A model generated the notes under the pieces. That model had not been told where the DNA came from, made no database searches, and saw nothing but the letters and a program-made list of their open reading frames with translations. From the NCBI RefSeq assembly GCF_013127955.1, contig NZ_CP053435.1:3757001-3821000 (forward strand): a DNA stretch of 64,000 nt, in the 5' to 3' direction. Of the stretch, positions 26,034 to 33,148 are shown piece after piece. Numbering within the stretch: position 1 is the stretch's first letter; each line of letters begins with the position of its first letter. The position numbers and the translations under genes were made by a program. This DNA is from Spirosoma taeanense (GTDB lineage: Bacteria > Bacteroidota > Bacteroidia > Cytophagales > Spirosomataceae).

Positions 26034-27400
26034 TGGCTCGTACTACTGAACACAAAGAAGGCAAGGCTACCGTTAGGATAATTTACCGTACAGCCAAAAC
26101 CCTTTCTGACGGATCACACCCATTCTGGGTTCGTATTACCAAAGATCGTAAAACGAAATTTGTTGCTACCGGTCTGAGCTTGGCCCCTAAATACTGGAAT
26201 GACAAGTACACGGGTTTTAAGGAAGCTATCCGAAAGAGCTATCCTGAACCTTATCGGGAAGAACTAATTAAAAAATTAACTAGCTGGGAGAACAAGTATG
26301 CTGATACAGCTGAAGCTTTAGCCAGTGCTGATGAGAAACACGATGCCCGTACCGTAGCCAGCAAAACTATTGAAGGCCGAAAAAGGACCCGTGATGCTAC
26401 CTTATTAGCTTATATTGATGAACTCGTAACGGCTATGATAGCAGCCCGACAAAAGGGAAACAGCATCATTTACCGTGACCTCAAAAACCAGCTTGCCGAC
26501 TTCTTACATAAGTTACACGGTCCTCAAAAAAAAGATGTACCATTCAGTCAGGTGACGGTACGATTCTGCAATCAGCTTGAAACCTTTCTCCGACAACGGG
26601 GCAATAGTGATACGACTTTATCTAATCGTTACCGAACGTTACGAGCCGTATTTAATAAAGCTATTGCAGAAGGTTTAGCTAAGCCTGATCATTACCCCTT
26701 TGCCCGTAATATCTCAGAAAAGCACAAGTTCAGTATTGGCAAGTTTGATACCTCCACTCAAAAACGGGCCATTAGCCGGGACGATATTCGTAAAATTGAA
26801 GCATTTATACCCATTGGAACGGCTACCGGCAAATCGGCTAACCTTAGAAATGCTATTGAAGTTGAACGACTAACATTAGCAAAGTCAGTATTCCTGTTTT
26901 CTTTCTACTGTGGTGGAATCAACTTTGTTGACCTGGCTAAACTCCGTTGGCATAACCTCAGCGTCGACAACGAAAGCAATCACCGGCTGACTTATATCCG
27001 GCAGAAAACAGGTGGCAAGTTCTCCATTCGTTTATTATCCCCTGCTGTTGCCATTATTGAGCAGTACCGGTCTTACACCTACACTAGTCCTGACAACTAC
27101 GTTTTCCCAATCTTAAACACCCAGAAGCATCAAACAGCTACCCAGGTTCATAACCGAACACATAAGGTTTCAGCAATGATCAATGCTGACTTAAAGATTT
27201 TGGGAGAACGAGTCGGTATCAGTACTCCTTTGACGACCTACGTAGCCCGGCATTCATTCGCTACAACCTTACGACAGAAAGGAACAGCTACGGCTGTAAT
27301 CAGTCAGGCTTTGGGTCATAAGACCGAAGCAGTTACCGCCATCTATCTGGATTCGTTCGCATCGGAAACTGTTGATTCGGCTTATGATGCTTTACTATAA
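26033..27400 (+). CDS. int: Tyrosine-type integrase of the tRNA-Arg element
   Basis: This 455-residue tyrosine recombinase (start ATG 26033, MARTTEHKEGK) has an N-terminal arm-binding region (YRTAKTLSDGSHPFWVRI), a SAM-like core-binding domain (about 130-230) and a catalytic domain. Catalytic residues visible are the Lys hairpin (RQKTGG), the R-H pair in ARHSFATTL, His in LGHKTEAV and the nucleophile Tyr in AIYLDSF. The first catalytic Arg box reads GGINFVDL, with no Arg where GxR is usual. It lies directly inside attL and should catalyse integration at tRNA-Arg(UCU). Confidence 0.9.
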   Translation: MARTTEHKEGKATVRIIYRTAKTLSDGSHPFWVRITKDRKTKFVATGLSLAPKYWNDKYTGFKEAIRKSYPEPYREELIKKLTSWENKYADTAEALASADEKHDARTVASKTIEGRKRTRDATLLAYIDELVTAMIAARQKGNSIIYRDLKNQLADFLHKLHGPQKKDVPFSQVTVRFCNQLETFLRQRGNSDTTLSNRYRTLRAVFNKAIAEGLAKPDHYPFARNISEKHKFSIGKFDTSTQKRAISRDDIRKIEAFIPIGTATGKSANLRNAIEVERLTLAKSVFLFSFYCGGINFVDLAKLRWHNLSVDNESNHRLTYIRQKTGGKFSIRLLSPAVAIIEQYRSYTYTSPDNYVFPILNTQKHQTATQVHNRTHKVSAMINADLKILGERVGISTPLTTYVARHSFATTLRQKGTATAVISQALGHKTEAVTAIYLDSFASETVDSAYDALL

Positions 27401-27412
27401 ACTTTTTAGGCC

Positions 27413-28444
27413 ATGACCGCTGAATATGACACTGACAAAAGCCAGCCCGCTTTAATTGTGTTAAGCATAACACAAAAGGTCTTTGACGAAATCCGTCTTC
27501 TTTATACTGTATTCGGTAGTGATCCTTTAAAAGGGATAGATTTACTACGTGATGACCCGACGGCCATACAATACCTAAAGAATGAATATGATAGGCTTGA
27601 ACGCATGAAACAAAATCCACATGAAGGTTCGTGCAGGATTGTGTTTTTAGGCATTCGTCGCCTTCCTGACGGGCCTCGTCCAAATTCTGGGGATGACGTA
27701 CGCCGTTGGTTATATAGTTGCCGAATAGAAAAAGTTTTGCAGTATCAGCTTACCCACTTCCGGAATGAATTAAGACAAGCCCGTAATGAAGTTGAAAAAG
27801 AAAACCGTTCAGTGAGCTTACAGTCCTACCGAAAAACCTTAGATGACTTATGTACACAGCTATCAGCTTTTGAAAGGAAAACAGCCGATCAATTTCCCGA
27901 ATTGAATGAAGCACCTACCGTGAATTGGCCTGAAATTTATGAGCGATTAAATGACTTCATGTTCTTAGTTCGAGATGCCATTGAACAATACATAGGTGAG
28001 ATTAAGCCCTATCTTAAAGATAGTCAGCATAATGACTCAGACACCTCAACGCCAGCGGCTATTGATGATCAAAAGAACAACTTCAACAGTATGGCATTGC
28101 AGGAGGTCAGACAATGGTTTATAAAGTTGGCAGACAACAATAGTAAGAACGGTAAACCATTCCTAACGGCCGAACAGGTTGAGCAGTTTATCGAACGTGC
28201 TTTTGTTGGTAGCGCCAACATACCAAAACTCACCTTTAACATAGCAAAAAGTGAGCGCACATCAGTTACTAAACTATTCTATCTATACTATCAGCGCTGT
28301 ACACAGGATTACGCAGTTGAGTCAACAAAGCACTGTAAACAGAAGTACGTCCAGTTATTGACAGACCATTTTACCAATTATGAGTACAAAACTGTTTTCG
28401 ATACATTTAATAATTCTCAAAACGCTAAGAAGGACTGGAAATAA
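27413..28444 (+). CDS. Unknown protein of the integrative element
   Basis: I do not recognise this 343-residue protein. It follows the integrase after 12 bp and is probably co-transcribed with it. The middle third (about residues 105-220) is charged and helical, likely a coiled coil, and the sequence has no signal peptide or membrane segment. The C-terminal part (about 225-343) contains LFYLYYQRCTQDYAVESTKHC and reads like a compact alpha-helical domain. It may be an element-specific regulatory or maintenance protein, but no function is shown. Confidence 0.75.
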   Translation: MTAEYDTDKSQPALIVLSITQKVFDEIRLLYTVFGSDPLKGIDLLRDDPTAIQYLKNEYDRLERMKQNPHEGSCRIVFLGIRRLPDGPRPNSGDDVRRWLYSCRIEKVLQYQLTHFRNELRQARNEVEKENRSVSLQSYRKTLDDLCTQLSAFERKTADQFPELNEAPTVNWPEIYERLNDFMFLVRDAIEQYIGEIKPYLKDSQHNDSDTSTPAAIDDQKNNFNSMALQEVRQWFIKLADNNSKNGKPFLTAEQVEQFIERAFVGSANIPKLTFNIAKSERTSVTKLFYLYYQRCTQDYAVESTKHCKQKYVQLLTDHFTNYEYKTVFDTFNNSQNAKKDWK

Positions 28445-28489
28445 CTGTTTAACAACTGCTGCTACTTTTTTTCAACTGCTATAACTGCT
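28443..28489. repeat. Four short AACTGYT direct repeats
   Basis: AACTGTT at 28443 and AACTGCT at 28454, 28474 and 28483 lie in the gap before the HTH gene. Start-to-start spacing is 11, 20 and 9 bp, close to whole helical turns. Such iteron-like repeats often bind an excisionase or replication initiator, here perhaps the product of the next gene. Confidence 0.4.
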
Positions 28490-28554
28490 TCTCAAACCCT
28501 ACCTATGCGCCCTACTAGTATTGCTGGAAGTTTCACAAAAACGCCTTACCAGCA

Positions 28555-28851
28555 ATGCAAAAGCAACCTATCACTTTTGACCAACTCCCAGAATATGTTT
28601 ATGAGTTAGGCCGTAAGGTTGACTATCTGACGACCTTATTATCTATCCCTTCCGCCCCCCCCGATGAAACAGGAGGCATTGAATTGGCCCGGCAAGTCAC
28701 CAGACTATCAGCTGCCAGAATTTACACGCTCGTATCACAGCGGGCTATTCCTCACAAGAAACGTGGTAACCGCCTGACGTTTAGACGTTCTGAATTGTTA
28801 GCATGGCTGGATGAGGGCAACCGGGAAACGAAAGGAGGTTTGCCAGCATGA
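28555..28851 (+). CDS. HTH/excisionase-family DNA-binding protein
   Basis: This 98-residue protein contains a winged-helix MerR/excisionase-type HTH_17 domain in its C-terminal half. It reads IELARQVTRLSAARIYTLVSQ, then RAIPHKKRGNRLTFRRSELLAWL. Excisionases of integrative elements use this fold to bend DNA at att sites and favour excision over integration. The N-terminal 45 residues form a helix with the sequence YVYELGRKVDYL. Its last 4 bp overlap the nuclease gene. Four short direct repeats upstream may be its binding sites. Confidence 0.75.
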   Translation: MQKQPITFDQLPEYVYELGRKVDYLTTLLSIPSAPPDETGGIELARQVTRLSAARIYTLVSQRAIPHKKRGNRLTFRRSELLAWLDEGNRETKGGLPA

Positions 28852-29297
28852 ACGCCCTGCAACACCTCAACGCCCTTGCCGATCAGCGCAAGGCTGAACG
28901 AAGCCCTAACTTTCCGGCTAAGCTCATACCCAAAAGCAAATATAATGACCGGGACGCTAACGGCTTAACTACGGCTATAATTGCCTGTATTGAGTTGCAC
29001 GGCGGCTATGCCGTTCGCATCAATACACAAGGCCAATACAATGAGAAGTTGGGACGATGGACTAAAAGTCAGACCCGCAAGGGAACTGCCGATGTTCACG
29101 CCGTTCTGAACGGCCAACACCTCAGTATTGAAGTCAAAGTAAGCAAAGATCGACTAAGCGACGACCAGCGTAAAACCGCTTACCTGGTTGAAAAAGCTGG
29201 GGGACGGTACTACGTTGCCCGTGACTTTGAAGCTTTCTGGCAGTGGTTTACCGCTCAGTTTCTCATCAAATCAAGCGCCTATTCGTCTTGTGCTTAA
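28848..29297 (+). CDS. VRR-NUC-like nuclease
   Basis: This 149-residue protein has a PD-(D/E)XK-type VRR-NUC core. The motif KGTADVHAVLNGQ carries Asp82, and SIEVKVSKDRLSDDQ carries Glu95 and Lys97, in the usual spacing. The LHGGYAVRINTQGQ segment upstream forms the first strand-helix unit. Phages and mobile elements carry such small nucleases, probably to process replication or recombination intermediates. The gene overlaps the HTH gene by 4 bp, so both are translated from one transcript. Confidence 0.78.
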   Translation: MNALQHLNALADQRKAERSPNFPAKLIPKSKYNDRDANGLTTAIIACIELHGGYAVRINTQGQYNEKLGRWTKSQTRKGTADVHAVLNGQHLSIEVKVSKDRLSDDQRKTAYLVEKAGGRYYVARDFEAFWQWFTAQFLIKSSAYSSCA

Positions 29298-29311
29298 TCC
29301 AATTAAACGAA

Positions 29312-29342
29312 AACCGCTTTCGGGTTGCAGCCGAAAGCGGTT
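29312..29342 (+). terminator. Hairpin after nuclease gene
   Basis: A 12-bp perfect stem (29312-29323 with 29331-29342) has a 7-nt loop and lies 15 nt after the nuclease stop codon and 15 nt before the helicase start. No long T tract follows, so it could be a weak terminator or attenuator separating the two parts of the operon. Confidence 0.5.
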
Positions 29343-29356
29343 AACTCCCTATTACT

Positions 29357-30832
29357 ATGAGTAAAGCACCCAAAAATACAATCACAGTAGCTGGTTTACA
29401 AGACGCTATCAATGCTGATGCCCAACGCTTAAAACAGAACGCCTTTGTTTATCAAACGCACGATCAGGTTATGCAAATCCTGCTTTTGCAAGTCCTAAAG
29501 GTTGACTTTCGAGAATTAGCCGAATTGCCCCCCGACAATGAGGACGCCAAACTAAAGAAAGAACACTACATAGTGATTACCGTCGAACAGGTACTCGAAC
29601 TAGCCCAACGGAATCAATGGGGTCTTTGTCGCCGGGATGCCTTTTTCTACGCCTACAATGGAGCCTTCTGGAAAACGATTGATAAAGACGACCTAAAGGC
29701 GTTTTTGCGAAAGGCAGCCGAACGAATGGGCATTGACAAGTTTAAAGCCCGCTATGTGGAATTTTCTAAAAGCTTATTCGAGCAATTTACCGAAACAGCT
29801 TACTTACCCGCCCCAGTGGCTGACCGCACTATTGTTAAGATCAATTTGACCAACGGAACCTTTGACATCAGCACAGAAAGTCAGGACTTGCGCGCTCCGG
29901 ATCCGGCTGACTTTCTGACGCATCAACTCCCATTTGCTTATGACCCTACTGCTAAGGCCCCACTATTTGAGCAGTTTCTAAACCGAGTGCAGCCCGACCT
30001 GGACTGCCAAAAAATTCTGGCTGAATATATTGGTTACCTGTTCGTTTCACCGGTCAAACTCAAGCTGGAAAAGACCTTATTGCTGTATGGTTCGGGAGCC
30101 AATGGAAAGTCTGTTTTCTTCGAGATCGTTACCGCGTTGTTAGGTTCGGACAACGTTAGCCACTATTCTTTGCAATCACTGACCGAGGAAAAAGGCTATC
30201 ACCGGGCGAACCTGGCTAATAAGTTAGTCAACTATGCCAGTGAGATCAGCGGTAAGCTGGAAGCTAATTTATTCAAGCAACTTGTTTCAGGCGAACCGAT
30301 AGAAGCCCGTTTACCGTATGGGCAACCCTTCATCCTGAAGGACTACGCCAAACTGATTTTTAACTGTAACGAGCTACCCGCCGATGTGGAACACACCCCG
30401 GCTTACTTTCGTCGGTTCCTGATTGTACCTTTTGGCGTCACCATTCTTGAAGCGGAGCAAGACAAACAACTAGCCGCTAAAATCATACAAGCCGAATTAT
30501 CGGGCGTCTTTAATTGGGTGTTGGATGGGTTACGCCGTTTATTAGCGCAAGGACGGTTTACCGACAGTGAAGCGGTACGGGGGCAAGTTGAAGCCTACAA
30601 ACGTCAATCTGATACGGTACGGGTGTTTCTGGATGAGCACGACTATCAAGCCCATACCGACTACTCAACCCCGTTGAAAGAGCTGTATCGAGAGTATAAG
30701 GCGTTTTGTTCGGAAGACAACTACCGCCCAGTGAATAGCCGCAACTTCAAGAAACGGCTGGACAGCTACGGCTTTCATATCATCCGAAAAACTGGGGGAT
30801 GGGTCGTTTATGTGACAAGGACGACTTTTTAA
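29357..30832 (+). CDS. SF3/D5-type DNA helicase (P4 alpha-like ATPase)
   Basis: This 491-residue protein is a superfamily 3 helicase of the phage/plasmid primase family. Walker A is GSGANGKS (residues 245-252). LFKQLVSGEPIEARLPYG marks the motif B' region. KLIFNCNELP is sensor motif C, and AYFRRFLIVPF holds the Arg finger. The D5_N domain precedes the ATPase (about 150-235). A C-terminal winged-helix-like segment (about 430-485) may bind the origin. The N-terminal primase part typical of P4 alpha is missing. The Zn-ribbon/Toprim-like protein encoded next may supply it. Confidence 0.87.
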   Translation: MSKAPKNTITVAGLQDAINADAQRLKQNAFVYQTHDQVMQILLLQVLKVDFRELAELPPDNEDAKLKKEHYIVITVEQVLELAQRNQWGLCRRDAFFYAYNGAFWKTIDKDDLKAFLRKAAERMGIDKFKARYVEFSKSLFEQFTETAYLPAPVADRTIVKINLTNGTFDISTESQDLRAPDPADFLTHQLPFAYDPTAKAPLFEQFLNRVQPDLDCQKILAEYIGYLFVSPVKLKLEKTLLLYGSGANGKSVFFEIVTALLGSDNVSHYSLQSLTEEKGYHRANLANKLVNYASEISGKLEANLFKQLVSGEPIEARLPYGQPFILKDYAKLIFNCNELPADVEHTPAYFRRFLIVPFGVTILEAEQDKQLAAKIIQAELSGVFNWVLDGLRRLLAQGRFTDSEAVRGQVEAYKRQSDTVRVFLDEHDYQAHTDYSTPLKELYREYKAFCSEDNYRPVNSRNFKKRLDSYGFHIIRKTGGWVVYVTRTTF

Positions 30833-30856
30833 AAATTGTTATTCCTCCTACATTAC

Positions 30857-30916
30857 CTGCATTTGCTACATTGTCCTGCCGGTTATCAGCGGCCTCTATT
30901 CATGTAGCAAATGCAG
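30857..30916. repeat. 14-bp inverted repeat between helicase and primase-like genes
   Basis: CTGCATTTGCTACA at 30857-30870 and its exact complement at 30903-30916 are separated by 32 nt. Similarity extends outward (CTACA..TT and TGTAGC copies), so each arm carries two related half-sites. The repeats lie in the 121-bp gap between the two replication genes. They could be origin iterons or a repressor site. Confidence 0.5.
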
Positions 30917-30953
30917 AATGTGTAGCTGCAAACAAACTATTATTTTTATACCA

Positions 30954-32159
30954 ATGGCCGCTACTGCTTATCGCTATCAACTCCCGAAGAAATCCATCAA
31001 AGGTGACTGTCCCCAGTGCGGGCCCAAGCACCGCAAGACGCTGAGCCGGTACGTCGATACGCAGACGGGTGAACCCTTACCCGACATCTATGGGTGTTGC
31101 GACCGGGAAAGTAATTGCGGCTATCACCTCAACCCTTACCACAAAGGCCCGTCTGGCCTCTCCTACCATGATGAGGTGAAAGCCCGTTACAGCGTTGGAC
31201 CGATTCCTAAAGCCTGGTTTAAACAGGGGGCTAAGCAGAAGCGGAACGGCCTATCCAAACAGGGCATTATAACGGGTTTGATTCAAATGGAAGGCGCAAC
31301 CCTTGAGCAAGCTGAGCGAGTAGCTTCATTTCTGTTTGATAAGCCATCTTCCCGGTCGGCTAAAGTAGCGACAACCAGCCCACAAGACCAGGTGTACACC
31401 ATACCCGATGAGGTATTTGAGCAGTCGTTGGGTCACTACGACCGGAATCAGTTTGCCTATCTGCTTCGGCGGCATTTTGGCGTTAGTGTAGCCGATGAGC
31501 TGTTAAAGCAGTTTCAGATTGGTACGTCGGGGCGTTGGCCGGGGGCTTGTGTATTCTGGTATATTGATGAGCAGAGCCGAATACGCGGGGGACAGATCAA
31601 GCTGTTTGATGATACGTTTCATACGGTTAAGTACGTGGTCAAAAACGGCGAAAAACGCAGCCGAACCAGTTGGGTGCATTCGGCTTATGCCCGGCGTTGC
31701 GATCAGCTCAAACAGCCTTACCCGGCCTGGCTGACGGCTTATCTGGATGAGCGGAATGAGGTACAAAAGTCACCTTGTCTGTTCGGCTTGCCGCAACTAC
31801 TTACCGCTCCGGTAGATCAGCCGGTAGCGATTGTCGAAGCCCCTAAAACAGCCGTGATCAGTACGCCGTATTTTCCCGGCTTTATCTGGCTGGCAGTAGG
31901 GGCGTTGTCTTACCTCAACGCCGAACGGTTGGCTCCGGTACGCGGCCGAAAGATCGAGCTGTTCCCTGACCTGTCGAAGGATGGAAAGGCCTTTGAGCGA
32001 TGGAACCAAGTAGCCGCTGAGTTGATAGGACAGGGCTTTCAAATTACGGTATCAGCCTACCTGGAAGACAACGCCACCGCTGAGGAAAAAGCCGCCGGTT
32101 TGGACTTGGCTGATTTCTTACTGGAGCAATGGCGTGAGTACCCACCCGAATGGGATTAA
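30954..32159 (+). CDS. DUF6371 protein with zinc ribbon and Toprim-like region (primase candidate)
   Basis: I start this 401-residue protein at ATG 30954 (MAATAYRYQLPKK). Near the N-terminus C19-P-Q-C22 and C48/C49 with C55 form a zinc-ribbon-like cluster, as in DnaG-type primases. The middle contains YVVKNGEKRSRTSWVHS and FGLPQLL. The C-terminal half has VAIVEAPKTAVIST (with a Toprim-like Glu) and LFPDLSKDGKAFERW (with a DxxxD-like acidic pair). This is the DUF6371 layout, common next to SF3 helicases on Bacteroidetes elements. Primase activity is inferred from fold and neighbour, not shown. Confidence 0.75.
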   Translation: MAATAYRYQLPKKSIKGDCPQCGPKHRKTLSRYVDTQTGEPLPDIYGCCDRESNCGYHLNPYHKGPSGLSYHDEVKARYSVGPIPKAWFKQGAKQKRNGLSKQGIITGLIQMEGATLEQAERVASFLFDKPSSRSAKVATTSPQDQVYTIPDEVFEQSLGHYDRNQFAYLLRRHFGVSVADELLKQFQIGTSGRWPGACVFWYIDEQSRIRGGQIKLFDDTFHTVKYVVKNGEKRSRTSWVHSAYARRCDQLKQPYPAWLTAYLDERNEVQKSPCLFGLPQLLTAPVDQPVAIVEAPKTAVISTPYFPGFIWLAVGALSYLNAERLAPVRGRKIELFPDLSKDGKAFERWNQVAAELIGQGFQITVSAYLEDNATAEEKAAGLDLADFLLEQWREYPPEWD

Positions 32160-32176
32160 GGCAAGGAAAGAAATGG

Positions 32177-32225
32177 CGGAACGGTTGCAGTCTTATCTCA
32201 GATGCTAAAGATTGCAACCGTTCCG
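32177..32225. terminator. Convergent intergenic hairpin
   Basis: Arms of 18 bp (32177-32194 and 32208-32225) pair with one G-T wobble around a 13-nt loop. It lies 17 nt after the primase-like stop codon and 57 nt before the convergent AbiGi-like stop, so it can end both transcripts. It has no T tract. Confidence 0.55.
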
Positions 32226-32282
32226 TAAGATGAAGTAGTTAAGACATAATCAGACAAATTAATAGTAAATATACTATCCTGA

Positions 32283-33122
32283 TTAAAAGTCTTCTTTTAT
32301 CTGTTTACAAGTAACTATTGTTGTAGTTAAATATTGAATGTCGTTAGTTGAAAATTTTTTTGGAAATCTTGAACTAATATTTTGTAATCCTTTTATAAAC
32401 CAGTCAATCTCATTACTATTATCTAATATAATATACTTAACATCCTTAGCTTTGAATGTAAGGGACTTACTCACTAACCTTTCATTAAAATTTTGAATAT
32501 CATTAGCTATATTCTCAAACAATATCAAAAACTCACTTAATATAATGTTTGTTAAAGGCGGAACATACCTCCACTCTTTTTCATTATAATATTTATATTC
32601 TGGATACTTTTTCCTATAAGCTCCTTTTGACATATAGGGCTTTAAAAATGATAAAATAGCATAAGTTAGTTTCGCTTTTTCGTAGGAATTATCAGACTTT
32701 TTAACACTATCAATAATAGACTTGACCGATGGCCTATGTCCATGTTCAAGCATAAATTCCTCAACAAACAATGACCGGCTCAGAAGAACTAAGTCATTTA
32801 CGTTTTTACGATATGTACTGATAACACTAGCTTTAGTTTGTAGATAATTAACTGGGTTCAATCCCTTATTCTGCCCCCATTTTCTAGATAGCCCTATCCC
32901 ATAATGGTCATAAATATCTAAGTGGTTTTCAACACTTGAAAGGGGAATGTCACAAAAACAAACCATTGGAATATAAATATCCTTAATATCTGTGAAATAG
33001 TCAGGATCAACCTCAGGTGTAAATTCGCGACTGTATCTTGGAAAGAAACCATTCTCTATTATATTTAATAGAAACTCTTTTTTTGTGAAGTGGAATAATG
33101 TATTTGCACTTAATAATGCCAT
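32283..33122 (-). CDS. AbiGi-like abortive-infection protein
   Basis: This 279-residue protein resembles the AbiGi family of abortive phage-resistance proteins. The block VCFCDIPLSSVENHLDIYDHYGIGLSRKWG (30 residues; short key pieces are CFCDIPLS and YGIGLSRKWG) is the family's core, and NEKEWRYVP is the second conserved motif. Its reaction is not established; the Lactococcus AbiG pair acts together with a partner protein AbiGii. The gene is very A/T-rich compared with its neighbours, suggesting recent transfer. It lies 26 bp downstream of the type IIG-like gene in the same orientation and is probably co-transcribed with it. Confidence 0.65.
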   Translation of the reverse strand: MALLSANTLFHFTKKEFLLNIIENGFFPRYSREFTPEVDPDYFTDIKDIYIPMVCFCDIPLSSVENHLDIYDHYGIGLSRKWGQNKGLNPVNYLQTKASVISTYRKNVNDLVLLSRSLFVEEFMLEHGHRPSVKSIIDSVKKSDNSYEKAKLTYAILSFLKPYMSKGAYRKKYPEYKYYNEKEWRYVPPLTNIILSEFLILFENIANDIQNFNERLVSKSLTFKAKDVKYIILDNSNEIDWFIKGLQNISSRFPKKFSTNDIQYLTTTIVTCKQIKEDF

Positions 33123-33148
33123 AGTCTTAATTATTTGTTAGTTCCTGA

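Noticed and set aside
25831-26049. + strand open frame starting in attL (72 codons)
   Set aside because: It begins inside the tRNA-Arg remnant and runs into the integrase region; no support for a real protein.
28441-28510. T-run as terminator before the HTH gene
   Set aside because: The CTTTTTTT run at about 28464-28472 has no hairpin in front of it.
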